Source of the DNA: an uncultured Planctomycetaceae bacterium
GTDB lineage: Bacteria; Planctomycetota; Planctomycetia; Planctomycetales; Planctomycetaceae
Assembly: GCA_903924405.1 (NCBI GenBank)
Contig: CAIYBH010000347.1
Location: 1-52,669 of the forward strand
Direction: 5' to 3'
Length of the DNA: 52,669 bases
Each line of letters starts with the position of its first letter. Positions within the stretch are counted from its first letter, which is position 1. The notes below the pieces were generated by a model. It worked only from the letters and a program-made list of their open reading frames with translations. It did no database searches and was not told where the DNA came from. Shown piece by piece: positions 43,271 to 52,211 of this stretch. The position numbers and the translations under genes were made by a program.

Positions 43271-43590
43271 GGCTCTGCTCTTCCAAAGTCAGCCGGACGA
43301 TCTGGTGACGCGACATGGCGGTCTGTTCCGACGGGCCGGAAACACTAAACAGAGTTGTCTGGGGAAATGAGATGCTGAAAGGATCCGGAGTCGGATTGGA
43401 GAAATGACGAGCGACGTTCTTCACTCTGACAGTTTTACTGCTTTTGCAACAAAAATTGAATGCTGCGAACATGGATTTTCAGGGACGTCGGTTCTGGACA
43501 GCCCCCGGGAAAACTCGAAGATACAGGGCGGGAAGTTCCGGGAGTGGATCCGGAGGGTGGTTGAGAGGACTCAGACGGGGACCAGCTGTG
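43271..43590. other. Divergent promoter region, kinase / S9 peptidase
   Basis: 320 nt between divergent genes, with an AT-richer patch at about 43425-43470. No clear -10/-35 pair, repeat or small gene could be supported. Confidence 0.4.
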
Positions 43591-45855
43591 ATGTGGATTG
43601 AGCGAAACCGTTCGGAAGGTGGCCGTGCGGGGCGAGGTTCCCGGGCCCTGTGTTTCTGGCTGCTGATGATCTCGATTTTGGCCACCCCGTGGACTCAGCA
43701 GCTTTGGGCGCAATCAGAGGGCCAGCGTGAACCCCTGACATGGGAACATGTTTACGGAAGTCAGCGCATTGTTCTGCCGAATGCCACTCCGCTGCGAGTG
43801 ACCTGGCTGGATGAAAATTCGTACCTGCAGCGTGATGCGGATGGCTGGCAGAAAGTCGATGCGGCGACGGGAGTTCGCAGTGCGTGGTATGACGCGGGGC
43901 CGGTGTCTGCCGCGCTGATGACGATCGATGGTCTCGGAGAGGCCGAAGCAAAACGGTTGGCGAGCGGGGACTGGCTGGAGGTACTTCCGCACCAGCGCGT
44001 CGCCGTTTTTCACTGGGGCGACTGTCTGATTCGCGTCTCACTGGACACCGGGGCGTTGACCATCGTGCGCGGCGTACCAGCAGCGTTGGAATTGCCGGTG
44101 GTGAGTCCCGTGGGGAATGCGGTTGCATTTGTGCTGAACAACGACCTGTGGGTTGCTGATTTCGACACGTCTCAGGTTCGCCAGTTGACTCATGATGCAG
44201 GTCCATCTATTCGCAACGGTCGCGCGGACTGGATTTACTTCGAGGAAGTGTACAACCGCAGCTGGCAGGCGTATCGCTGGAGTCCGGACGGGACCTTTAT
44301 CGCCTTTCAGCAGTTTGATGATCGGGCGGTGCCGGAGTTCCGCATCAGCGATCACACCACGGTTCAGCAGGCGTTTGAGACAGAACATTTTCCGAAAGCG
44401 GGCGAAACCAATCCGCTGGTGAAGCTGGGGATCGTGCCCGTCGTCGGTGGCGACATCACCTGGATTTCGACGGAATCGTACGCGCCGCAGGACTTTATTC
44501 TGGCACACTTCAACTGGCTGCCGGACAGTTCCGCTGTCTACTGGTATGCTCAGAATCGCACTCAGACATGGCTGGAAATGCTGGTCGCCGATCGTCGCAC
44601 CGGCGTCAGCCGAAAGTTACTCAGGGACAGCACGGAGGCGTGGATTGAAAATCCCATGGACGTCCATTTTCTGCGCGATGGCAGTTTTCTGATGTTCAGT
44701 GAGCGGACCGGATGGAAGCATTTGTATCGGGTCGCTGCCGATGGAAGTTCGTTCAGCCCAGTGACCTCGGGCGAGTGGGAAGCTCGGGAACTGCTGGCTG
44801 TCAGCGGTGATGAAAGTTCGCTGTTGATTTCGGGGACTCGTGATTCCCGAATTGCCGAGAATGTTTATCGTGTGTCGCTGACTGATCCGGAAACACCACT
44901 GCAGCGATTGACACCGGAAGAAGGTCAGCACAGTGCATCTGTCAGCCCGCAGGGAACATGGATTCTGGATACTGCCAGCAGTATGACGCAGACGCCGCGG
45001 GTCGTTGTGCGTGATCATGCCGGGCAGGAAGTGCGTGTCGTGTCGGAGCGAGTGCCGCTGCCGATCGATCGTTATAAATTTGGCCGGATTGAGCAGCGGG
45101 ATGTCCCGATGGCGGATGGTTCCACAACTCGGGCCATCTGTGTCCTGCCACCGGATTTTGATCCATCCGTGCGCTATCCGGTCTGGCTGCGGACCTATGG
45201 CGGGCCGCATGCACCACAGGTCCGTGACGTGTGGAATCCACGGCTGATTGACCATCTGCTGGCCAGCCAGGGGATTGTGGTGATGACATGGGACCCGCGC
45301 AGTGCCAGCGGATATGGGGCGAAGAGTGCCTGGATTGCGTGGCGAAAACTGGGAGTTGAAGAAACACGGGATCTGGTGTCTCTGTGTGACTGGCTGGGGG
45401 CGCAATCGTGGGCTGATCCAACTCGGATTGGCCTGAGCGGTCACAGTTACGGCGGCTACTTTACCGCATACGCCATGACGCACTGTGACCGACTGTGCGC
45501 GGGGATTGCCGGAGCCCCGGTGACGGACTGGGCCAACTACGATACGATTTACACGGAGCGATTGATGTCCACACCGGCTGACAACCCGAATGGCTATCGC
45601 TTGTCTTCCGTGGTGGCGGCAGCAGAGAATCTGAAAGGCCGCCTGTTGTTGTCTCATGGACTGAAAGACGACAACGTGCACCCGGAAAACACGATTCAGT
45701 TGATGCATGCGCTGCAGCAGGCGAATCGGCAGTTTGAGGTGATGTTTTATCCCACGGCCCGGCACGGAATTGTGAATGGGCACTACAACCGCCTGATGTT
45801 CAACTTCATTGTCCGAGCGATGGGCAAACCCGAAGCCGCCGTTACCGCCGAGTAG
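43591..45855 (+). CDS. S9 family prolyl oligopeptidase, DPP4-like, exported
   Basis: 754 residues from ATG 43591; the frame is open further upstream but a signal peptide (ALCFWLLMISILATPWTQQLWAQ) fits only this start. An N-terminal seven-to-eight-bladed beta-propeller (about 50-480; DLWVADFDTSQVRQLTHDAG, YRWSPDGTFIAFQQF) precedes the alpha/beta hydrolase. The triad is visible: Ser in GLSGHSYGGYF near 616, Asp in SHGLKDDNVHPENT near 692 and His in TARHGIVNGHY near 724. It removes dipeptides, usually after Pro or Ala, from exported peptides in the periplasm. The EE pair in the propeller that binds the free N-terminus is plausible (WIYFEEVYNRSW). Confidence 0.95.
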   Translation: MWIERNRSEGGRAGRGSRALCFWLLMISILATPWTQQLWAQSEGQREPLTWEHVYGSQRIVLPNATPLRVTWLDENSYLQRDADGWQKVDAATGVRSAWYDAGPVSAALMTIDGLGEAEAKRLASGDWLEVLPHQRVAVFHWGDCLIRVSLDTGALTIVRGVPAALELPVVSPVGNAVAFVLNNDLWVADFDTSQVRQLTHDAGPSIRNGRADWIYFEEVYNRSWQAYRWSPDGTFIAFQQFDDRAVPEFRISDHTTVQQAFETEHFPKAGETNPLVKLGIVPVVGGDITWISTESYAPQDFILAHFNWLPDSSAVYWYAQNRTQTWLEMLVADRRTGVSRKLLRDSTEAWIENPMDVHFLRDGSFLMFSERTGWKHLYRVAADGSSFSPVTSGEWEARELLAVSGDESSLLISGTRDSRIAENVYRVSLTDPETPLQRLTPEEGQHSASVSPQGTWILDTASSMTQTPRVVVRDHAGQEVRVVSERVPLPIDRYKFGRIEQRDVPMADGSTTRAICVLPPDFDPSVRYPVWLRTYGGPHAPQVRDVWNPRLIDHLLASQGIVVMTWDPRSASGYGAKSAWIAWRKLGVEETRDLVSLCDWLGAQSWADPTRIGLSGHSYGGYFTAYAMTHCDRLCAGIAGAPVTDWANYDTIYTERLMSTPADNPNGYRLSSVVAAAENLKGRLLLSHGLKDDNVHPENTIQLMHALQQANRQFEVMFYPTARHGIVNGHYNRLMFNFIVRAMGKPEAAVTAE

Positions 45856-45922
45856 TGTGAGTGACGTGGGGATACGTTCGGTACTAACTTTACTGAGCGG
45901 AAAGAAACAGTTCACCGATCGC

Positions 45923-46120
45923 CGGGGCCTGAAGGCCCCGGCAAAGGATGTTTCGGCCCATTCGGGCCTGCAAGTCAAAGCATCAGAAACAAGACTTTCA
46001 ACGCATCCATTATCGTCATGCCCGGAGGGCAGGCACAACCTCTGCCGGGGCCGTGAGGCCCCGGGATGCTGTCCTGCATGACACAAAGGCCCGAAGGGCC
46101 GACACAACAATCCCGAAGGT
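45923..46120. repeat. Left repeat and hairpins of the IS200-type element
   Basis: Begins with a unit (about 45923-46008) shared with the right-hand array: GGGGCCTGAAGGCCCC hairpin, GCAAAGGATGTTTCGGCCC, AAGTCAAAGCATCAGAAAC and ACTTTCAACGCATC. A second set of short GGCCC/GGGCC hairpins (46010-46120) leads into the transposase ribosome site. The hairpins are the kind of subterminal structure that TnpA recognises as single-stranded DNA. Confidence 0.8.
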
Positions 46121-46125
46121 CAGTC

Positions 46126-46575
46126 ATGAGCACTCATCAGCAATTGCTGTATCACATCGTCTTCAGCACAAAAAACCGTCAGCGATGGTTGACGGATGGA
46201 TTTCGAGAAGAGGTTTTCGGCTACATGGCGGGCATCGCGAAGCATCAGGGAGGTTTTGCGATTCAGATTGGTGGATACTATGACCATGTTCATCTGCTGG
46301 TCCGAATCCCCGCGAAAATTGCCGTTTCAGATTTCGTGGGAGTACTGAAAGGCAGCACCAGCAAACACATCAATGACACGAACCAGGTCCTTCGGAAGTT
46401 CGGATGGCAGGATGGTTTTGGCGCGTTTACCGTCAGCCCGTCACAGAAGAACAGGGTTGTTGGTTATATCGCAAACCAAATGCATCATCACTCGCGCGAG
46501 ACATTTGAAGATGAATACATCGCCCTGTTGCAAAAGCATGAGATTGAATTCGATCAGAGGTATGTGTGGGATTAA
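46126..46575 (+). CDS. IS200/IS605-family TnpA transposase (Y1 HUH)
   Basis: 149 residues from ATG 46126 with GAAGG 8 nt before it. YHIVFSTKNRQRWL near 9-22, the HUH motif HVH at 54-56 (YYDHVHLLVRIP) and the catalytic Tyr114 in VVGYIANQMHHHSRETF are all in place for a Y1 single-strand transposase. The length is normal and all motifs are intact, so it may be active. There is no TnpB gene; this is the IS200-like solo layout. Its last codons are part of the repeat unit that follows three times (see the array). It acts on one strand of replicating DNA and recognises hairpins near the ends. Confidence 0.92.
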   Translation: MSTHQQLLYHIVFSTKNRQRWLTDGFREEVFGYMAGIAKHQGGFAIQIGGYYDHVHLLVRIPAKIAVSDFVGVLKGSTSKHINDTNQVLRKFGWQDGFGAFTVSPSQKNRVVGYIANQMHHHSRETFEDEYIALLQKHEIEFDQRYVWD

Positions 46576-46985
46576 TGTGTCGGCCCTTCGGGCCTTTTTT
46601 GTTTGGAATCCCCTTTCCGGGGCCTGAAGGCCCCGGCAAAGGATGTTTCGGCCCGTTCGGGCCGGTAAGTCAAAGCATCGGAAACAATGACTTTCAACGA
46701 GTCATGTGTGGGATTAATGTGTCGGCCCTTCGGGCCTTTTTTGTTTGGAATCCCCTTTCCGGGGCCTGAAGGCCCCGGCAAAGGCTGTTTCGGCCCGTTC
46801 GGGCCGGCAAGTCAAAGCATCGGAAACAAGACTTTCAACGCATCATGTGTGGGATTAATGTGTCGGCCCTTCGGGCCTTTTTTGTTTGGATTTCCCTTTC
46901 CGGGGCCTGAAGGCCCCGGCAAAGGATGTTTCGGCCCTCCGGGCCTGCAAGTCAACGAATCAGAAACAAGACTTTCAACGCATCC
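46562..46985. repeat. Three tandem 141-142-bp units downstream of tnpA
   Basis: Units at 46562-46703, 46704-46844 and 46845-46985. Each starts with ATGTGTGGGATTAATG, which in the first unit is the last five codons of the transposase with its TAA. The same four parts follow each time: a terminator hairpin, a GGGGCCTGAAGGCCCC palindrome, a GGCCC-NTTC-GGGCC-type hairpin and the tail CTTTCAACGMRTC. The end of the gene has been amplified with the element's end. A related single unit lies left of the gene. Confidence 0.93.
46582..46600 (+). terminator. Terminator at the end of tnpA (copy 1 of 3)
   Basis: GGCCC-TTC-GGGCC stem-loop (46582-46594) followed by six T. Identical copies occur in the later units at 46724-46742 and 46865-46883. 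A rho-independent terminator just after the transposase gene would end its transcript; the copies are by-products of the tandem duplication. Confidence 0.85.
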
Positions 46986-46994
46986 AACCGTCAG

Positions 46995-47501
46995 CTACCA
47001 GATGGTCAGCCAGGGGAAGGCGCCTGGCCAGATGCCGTAGATGTGAGGTGGCAGTTGTCGCGCTGGGCGGGCTGGTTGTGGGATACGGGCCGATGTGATG
47101 GGTGCCCGGGGTTGCACGATGGTCTGCGTTCGCGGGTTGCCTGTGAGGATTTCCATGGTGGAATCGTGGCGATAGCCGGGGTTGAGGCGATACTGAATGC
47201 GGCTGAAGGGAATTCCGCGAAACACACGTTGATATTCTTCGCGCGTAAATCCGGCAGAACTCACAGACGCTATCGGGTGAGCCGACCGTTCGTTGTCTGT
47301 TCTGCCGCCGGGATTGATACGTGACGGTTGAGATGAATTGGCCGGTCTGTCTGAGTTCCGCATGCGGGATGCCGGGATGATCTCAATCTGCTGTACGGCG
47401 GCTTTATGCTCGCGGGCGTCCTGCGCCAGCGTGTCAGTGCAGCTTAAGAACTGCAGGCAAAGAATAGTGCTGCCGAGATTACGGAAAACATGACACCACA
47501 T
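46995..47501 (-). CDS. Secreted protein, planctomycete-type, unknown
   Basis: 168 residues from ATG 47501 with AGGAG about 7 nt before it. A signal peptide (STILCLQFLSCTDTLAQ) is followed by a polar, Ser/Arg/Pro-rich chain without domains. FTREEYQRVFRGIPFSRIQYRLNPGY is the only structured-looking segment. No family recognised. It lies 10 nt from the end of the IS200 repeat array, so its 3' end may have been affected by the array's expansion. Confidence 0.65.
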   Translation of the reverse strand: MWCHVFRNLGSTILCLQFLSCTDTLAQDAREHKAAVQQIEIIPASRMRNSDRPANSSQPSRINPGGRTDNERSAHPIASVSSAGFTREEYQRVFRGIPFSRIQYRLNPGYRHDSTMEILTGNPRTQTIVQPRAPITSARIPQPARPARQLPPHIYGIWPGAFPWLTIW

Positions 47502-47644
47502 GGAACGCTCCTGCCATGGGAATGCAAGCAGAGGGCCGCAAAACTCGCGGCGATTCTGGTGAATATGGGCAGGATGCTGAGGATAACGATTGTGCGTCAA
47601 TGATAAAAGAATGCAGCGCTCGGCAGAATCCGAAAAGGTGGGAA

Positions 47645-47675
47645 CTCGTGACGGCGGGAAGCCCGCAGCGACGAG
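47645..47675. terminator. Imperfect hairpin after menG
   Basis: CTCGTGACGGCGGG and CCCGCAGCGACGAG form an interrupted stem of about 10 pairs in the short gap downstream of menG on the minus strand. There is no T-run, so it is at most a weak terminator or processing structure. Confidence 0.4.
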
Positions 47676-47691
47676 CGAGTAGGTTCGACGA

Positions 47692-48399
47692 TCAGGTCAG
47701 CGGTTTTTCGCCCAGATAGACGGTGGCAATGCCCCCGGTGAGCGGGTGGAATGAGGTTTTAACCAGTCCGGCCTCTTCCATCAGACCGGTCAGTTGTGAG
47801 CCGCAGGGGAATTCAGACACGGACTGCGGCAGGTATTCGTAGGCTGCCTGGCGATTGCGCACCAGCAGTTGGCCCAGTCGGGGCAGAATGTTGCGGAAGT
47901 ACCACTGGTAGATCCGACTGAGCAGGCGATTGTTGGGCAACGAGAATTCAAGCACCAGCACCTTGCCACCGGGTTGGCAGACGCGGGCCATTTCGCGCAG
48001 GCCGGCGATGGTGTTGGACACGTTTCGCAGCCCGAAGGCGACGGACACAAGTTGAAACATGTCGCTGGGGAACGGCAGTGCGAGCGTGTCGGCTTCGAGG
48101 AAGACGACATTTCGGTTGTCCCGCTTCTGCTCGGCCAGTTTCAACATGCCGTGGGTGAAGTCGGTGGCAAACACGGTGGCCGGATCCTGCAGTTTGCCGC
48201 GAAAGGCGAACGCGAGATCTCCTGTGCCTGTGCAGACATCCAGAACGGGTGCAGCTTTCAGGGGGCCGGCAAGTCGTACGGCTTTCCACCGCCAGTAGAT
48301 GTCGGTGCCCAGTGACAGAAAGTGATTCATGAAGTCGTAGCGACCGGCAATTTCACCAAACATCTGGCGAATTCGGTCGCCGGTCTTGTCAACGGGCAT
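47692..48399 (-). CDS. menG: Demethylmenaquinone (UbiE/MenG-type) methyltransferase
   Basis: 235 residues, the normal size. The UbiE/MenG family signature is present: RYDFMNHFLSLGTDIYWRW near residue 20, the SAM loop LDVCTGTGDLAFAF near 52, and a closing motif PGGKVLVLEFSLP near 148. The enzyme methylates demethylmenaquinone to menaquinone using SAM; ubiquinone use is unlikely in planctomycetes. Variants at the usual His of the first signature (GTD instead) deserve notice but do not exclude function. It stands alone, with a weak hairpin downstream. Confidence 0.9.
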   Translation of the reverse strand: MPVDKTGDRIRQMFGEIAGRYDFMNHFLSLGTDIYWRWKAVRLAGPLKAAPVLDVCTGTGDLAFAFRGKLQDPATVFATDFTHGMLKLAEQKRDNRNVVFLEADTLALPFPSDMFQLVSVAFGLRNVSNTIAGLREMARVCQPGGKVLVLEFSLPNNRLLSRIYQWYFRNILPRLGQLLVRNRQAAYEYLPQSVSEFPCGSQLTGLMEEAGLVKTSFHPLTGGIATVYLGEKPLT

Positions 48400-49073
48400 C
48401 GCTGGCTCTCAATCCGGTGCAGGAACGCCGAGTCTTGGACGCTCTCGCAGCGGGCAACAGGGGGACGAACTTGTTCGGAAGCAGAATCGTATCTGAAAAC
48501 GTCAGAATAGCGACGATAACCGCCGATTTCGCCGGGAGGTTAACCAGGAAAGTGTGGTGTCCGGCGTTCAAAAAAGGGGGGCTGGAACGAATCGTGCGTC
48601 GTATCGTTCCGGGGCACTCCGCGTTTGCCGGGCTTGCGTTGGCTGGTGGATTGAATACGAATCGGAAGCGCATGTGAGGTGGGAATCGAAGCGTTTTCTC
48701 GGTGGAGGCTTGGGGTGCTTTGTGGTTCTTGGTGGTTTTCTGGTGTGTTCCTCGCTTGCGCTTCGGGTTGGTGTGGGGTTCCTCGGTGGAGGTTCGGGTT
48801 GGTATGGGGGCCTCGCTTGCGCTTCGGGTTGGTGTGGGGTTCTTCGGTGGAGGTTCGGGGTGGTGTGGGGGCCTCGCTTGCGCTTCGGGTTGGTATGGGG
48901 GCCTCGCTTGCGCTTCGGGTTAGTGTGGGGGTTCTTCGGTGGCGGTTTGGGGTGGTGTGGGATTTTGGTGTTCTGAATACTCAACCCCATGGGGTGTGGC
49001 TAGACTGTTGGTGCGACCGCGACTGGCGGTCTGTTGAGCATCCATCGTGAACGATCTTCCCGGAGTCTTCCTC
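48400..49073. other. Intergenic region with a minisatellite-like block
   Basis: 674 nt with no supportable gene: the first 290 nt are ordinary spacer upstream of menG, and 48699-48962 is the tandem repeat described separately. Open frames inside the repeat translate it in every direction and are not genes. The PVC heme-protein promoter is expected in 48963-49060. Confidence 0.5.
48699..48962. repeat. Tandem repeat of two interleaved ~30-bp units
   Basis: Unit A (CCTCGCTTGCGCTTCGGGTT plus GGTGTGGGG) occurs four times, at about 48750, 48811, 48871 and 48902. Unit B (TTCTTCGGTGGAGGTTCGGG plus GTGGTGTGGGG) occurs about four times in between and at the ends. Read on the minus strand, unit A gives the peptide TNPKRKRG, which I remember as a common spurious peptide in planctomycete annotations, so this is probably a lineage-wide repeat. 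Confidence 0.85.
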
Positions 49074-52000
49074 ATGTGGACACGTTGTTGTGCAGCCTTC
49101 CTGTCTCTGGTGATTGTCGCAGGCGGTCTTTCCGCTGAAGACGTGCTGATTGGGAATCGACTGCTGCGTGTCGCGGAGGGGTATGAGGTTTCGCTGGCTG
49201 CGGAATCCAGTCTGGCAGAGCGTCCGATCGCGGTGTCACGGGATGAGCGGGGGCGGTTGTATGTGACGGATTCCGGCGGTATGTCGGAGCGGGCCGAGAA
49301 GCAGTTGTCGGAGAAACCCCATCGGATTCGTCGTCTTGAGGACACGGATGGTGACGGTGTCTATGACCGCAGCACGCTGTTTGCGGATCGCCTGATGTTT
49401 CCGGAGGGTTGTCTGTGGTATGAGGGTTCGCTGTATGTGGCGGCACCACCGGAAATCTGGAAGCTGACGGATGACAATGATGATGGAGTGGCGGATCGTC
49501 GCGAGGTCTGGTTTGACGGCCGGACTCTGACGGGTTGTGGCAACGATCTGCATGGTCCATATCTGGGGCTGGATGGTCGATTGTACTGGTGCAAGGGGGC
49601 GTTTGCGGAGCAGCGTCATCAGTTGTCGGATGGGCAGGAGCTGGTGACGCAGTCATCGCATATTTTTCGAGCGAAGCCCGATGGGACTCATGTGGAAAAC
49701 GTCCTGACTGGTGGCATGGACAATCCGGTAAACGTAGCGTTTCTGAACAATGGTGAGCGATTCCTGAGTTGCACCTTTTTTCAGCACCCGGAAGCGGGGC
49801 GCCGAGACGGTTTGATTCACGCGATTTACGGGGGCGTGTATGGCAAGAAGCATGAATCGATTTACGCGCACCCGATGACCGGGGATGTGATGCCCGTGCT
49901 GACTCATCAGGGAGCTGCGGCGCCCTGCGGATTGATTGCCGGCAGTGAGCGGCTGTTTGGCGGAGGCCATGATCAGCAGTTGTTTGCCTGTTATTTCAAT
50001 CTGCACAAGGTCGTGCAGCATCGCCTGGTGCCGGATGGCCCGACGTATCGGACTGAGGACGTGGATCTGCTGTCCTGCGATCATCCGGACTTCCACCCGA
50101 CGGATGTGTTTGAAGACGCTGATGGAAGTCTGCTGGTTGTTGACACGGGTGGCTGGTACAAGGTGTGTTGTCCGACGTCCCAGCTGGCCAAGCCGGATGT
50201 TCCCGGAGCCGTGTATCGGATTCGTCGTCGAGGTCTGAAGTCTCCTGCGGACCCCCTGGGATTGAGCTTGAACTGGGAGACCGCCACGCCATCGGAGCTC
50301 GCGGGCTACCTTGGCGATGATCGACTTTTTGTGCAGCGCCGGGCGATGATGGCGCTTCGCCGTTCCGGTGAATCCTCGATCGCCGCCCTGCGGGCACTGC
50401 TGGGGGCTGGAAATTCGAATCAGGCGCGGCGGAATGCGATCTGGACACTGGCAGGAATCGATTCCGTGGATTCGGCTGCGGCGGCTGCGTTCGGGCTGAC
50501 GGATGCTGATGCCGGCATTCGCCAGGCTGCGGCCCATGTGACGGGATTGCTGCGATACCGTGGTGCACTCCCGCAATTGCTGCGCATGGCGGAGGGAGAT
50601 GAGGCCGGGCCAGCACGGGCGGCGGCGGAAGCCATCGGACGCCTGAAGCAGGGCTCGGCTGTCAGCGACGTGCAGAACATCATTGCCGACCTTCCAGTGG
50701 GCCCGGTGGATGTGACGGGTGCCCCTGAAGCAGCGGGACGACGGATTCAGGAGCATGCGCTGATCTATTCGCTCATCGAAATTGCGGATCCGCAAAAGAC
50801 TCGGGAAGGCCTGTCTTCGTCGGTGCCGAGTGTGATCCGAGCGTCTTTGGTGGCTCTGGATCAGATGCGGGCTGGTGATCTGGGGCCGGGTGATGTTCTG
50901 CCCCATATGGAGCACCCCAGTGCCGCTGTTCGCAATACGGCTGCCTGGGTTGTGGAGCAGCATCCGAATTGGGCCGGGGAACTGACGGCGTGGTTTGGCC
51001 AGCGTCTGGCCCGAGTGACGGAGTTGTCGGATTCGCAGCAGACGCTGCTGGCCGGGTTGTTGTCTGAACTGGCCGAGGCCTCAGAGATTCAGATGCTGCT
51101 GTTGCAGACTCTGAAGGCCGAGCAATCGGCAGCACGACGAATCGCCCTGACTGCAATGGCGGACAGCCGGTTGACGGCGATTCCGACGGCATGGCTGGAT
51201 GGATTGGCTGCGCGGCTGCAAGTCGCTGCGGAAGAAGAACGTGACCTGCTGATACGCGTGATTCAGGGGTTGCCAATGCCGAAGGACGGTCACGTGGAGC
51301 TCAGAGCCCAGCTGCTGCGACTGGGTTCAGACGAGACCGTTTCTGACGAGTTACGAATGATTGCGCTGGATGCGGCTGGCGGCGGGATTGCTCTTGAAGA
51401 CCCTGCGTTTTCTTTGTTGCGAAAGATTCTGGTGTCCGAACAGTCCCTCGAATTCCGTAGTCTTGCCGCGATGACGCTGGCCTCTGCGACACTGACAGAA
51501 GTGCAGATGCAGCGGCTGATTGACGTGGTGCCGGCTGTTGGCCCGATGGAACTTCCGAAGATTCTGCCGGCCTTTGAGGCCTTTCCCTCAGAGGCGACTG
51601 GCCAGCGATTGTTAATGGTGCTGCAGGAATCGAAGGGCATGGCGGGACTGCGAGCTGATCTTGTGCAGACACTGCTGGGGAAATATCCGGAAGCAGTTCA
51701 GGAGTCGGGAAAATCGTTGCTGAAGCTGCTGAATGCCGGTCTGGAAGAGCAGACGGCTGTTCTGGAAAAAACGCTGGCCAGTCTGCCGGAGGGCGATGTT
51801 CGCAGGGGGCATGAGGTGTTTATGAGCCGTCGAGCGGCGTGTAACACCTGTCACAAGCTGGGTTACGGCGGCGGAATGCTTGGCCCGGACCTGACCAGCA
51901 TAGGACGTGTCAGAAATCGCCGGGATTTGCTGGAAGCGATTTTGTTTCCCGGCGCCAGTCTTGTGCGGGGATATGAGCCGGTTTCCGTGGAACTGGAAGA

Positions 52001-52211
52001 TGGTCGAGTGGTCAGTGGGATTATTCGGGGTGAGAACGCCAGCGAGGTTGTGGTTGCTGTTGATGCTCAGAAGACGTTGAATCTTGCCAGATCTTCGATC
52101 GTGCAGATTCTTCCCTCGAGTGTGTCACCCATGCCAAACGGCATCGCGACTCTGCTGAGTTCGCAGGAGTTGGCGGACTTGCTGGCGTTTCTGCAGACGG
52201 ATCAGCGTTGA
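49074..52211 (+). CDS. PVC-type heme-binding CxxCH protein with propeller and HEAT repeats
   Basis: 1045 residues from ATG 49074 (GTG 49047 is possible but the signal peptide WTRCCAAFLSLVIVAGGLSAED suits the ATG). Residues 30-390 form the membrane-bound dehydrogenase-type beta-propeller (LLRVAEGYEVSLAAE, PHRIRRLEDTDGDGVYD, TGCGNDLHGPYLGLDGRLYW). HEAT-like repeats occupy about 400-880. The C-terminal cytochrome domain has CNTCH near 923-927 and the distal Met-region MLGPDLTSIGR, followed by the family tail (GYEPVSVELEDGRVVSG). Such proteins are found by the dozen in planctomycetes and are thought to oxidise sugars or related compounds in the periplasm; the substrate is unknown. Confidence 0.92.
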   Translation: MWTRCCAAFLSLVIVAGGLSAEDVLIGNRLLRVAEGYEVSLAAESSLAERPIAVSRDERGRLYVTDSGGMSERAEKQLSEKPHRIRRLEDTDGDGVYDRSTLFADRLMFPEGCLWYEGSLYVAAPPEIWKLTDDNDDGVADRREVWFDGRTLTGCGNDLHGPYLGLDGRLYWCKGAFAEQRHQLSDGQELVTQSSHIFRAKPDGTHVENVLTGGMDNPVNVAFLNNGERFLSCTFFQHPEAGRRDGLIHAIYGGVYGKKHESIYAHPMTGDVMPVLTHQGAAAPCGLIAGSERLFGGGHDQQLFACYFNLHKVVQHRLVPDGPTYRTEDVDLLSCDHPDFHPTDVFEDADGSLLVVDTGGWYKVCCPTSQLAKPDVPGAVYRIRRRGLKSPADPLGLSLNWETATPSELAGYLGDDRLFVQRRAMMALRRSGESSIAALRALLGAGNSNQARRNAIWTLAGIDSVDSAAAAAFGLTDADAGIRQAAAHVTGLLRYRGALPQLLRMAEGDEAGPARAAAEAIGRLKQGSAVSDVQNIIADLPVGPVDVTGAPEAAGRRIQEHALIYSLIEIADPQKTREGLSSSVPSVIRASLVALDQMRAGDLGPGDVLPHMEHPSAAVRNTAAWVVEQHPNWAGELTAWFGQRLARVTELSDSQQTLLAGLLSELAEASEIQMLLLQTLKAEQSAARRIALTAMADSRLTAIPTAWLDGLAARLQVAAEEERDLLIRVIQGLPMPKDGHVELRAQLLRLGSDETVSDELRMIALDAAGGGIALEDPAFSLLRKILVSEQSLEFRSLAAMTLASATLTEVQMQRLIDVVPAVGPMELPKILPAFEAFPSEATGQRLLMVLQESKGMAGLRADLVQTLLGKYPEAVQESGKSLLKLLNAGLEEQTAVLEKTLASLPEGDVRRGHEVFMSRRAACNTCHKLGYGGGMLGPDLTSIGRVRNRRDLLEAILFPGASLVRGYEPVSVELEDGRVVSGIIRGENASEVVVAVDAQKTLNLARSSIVQILPSSVSPMPNGIATLLSSQELADLLAFLQTDQR

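Noticed and set aside
48554..49050. Plus-strand frames of 120-140 residues in the minisatellite
   Set aside because: They translate the tandem repeat (ASLALRVG...) and are open in several frames only because the repeat lacks stops.
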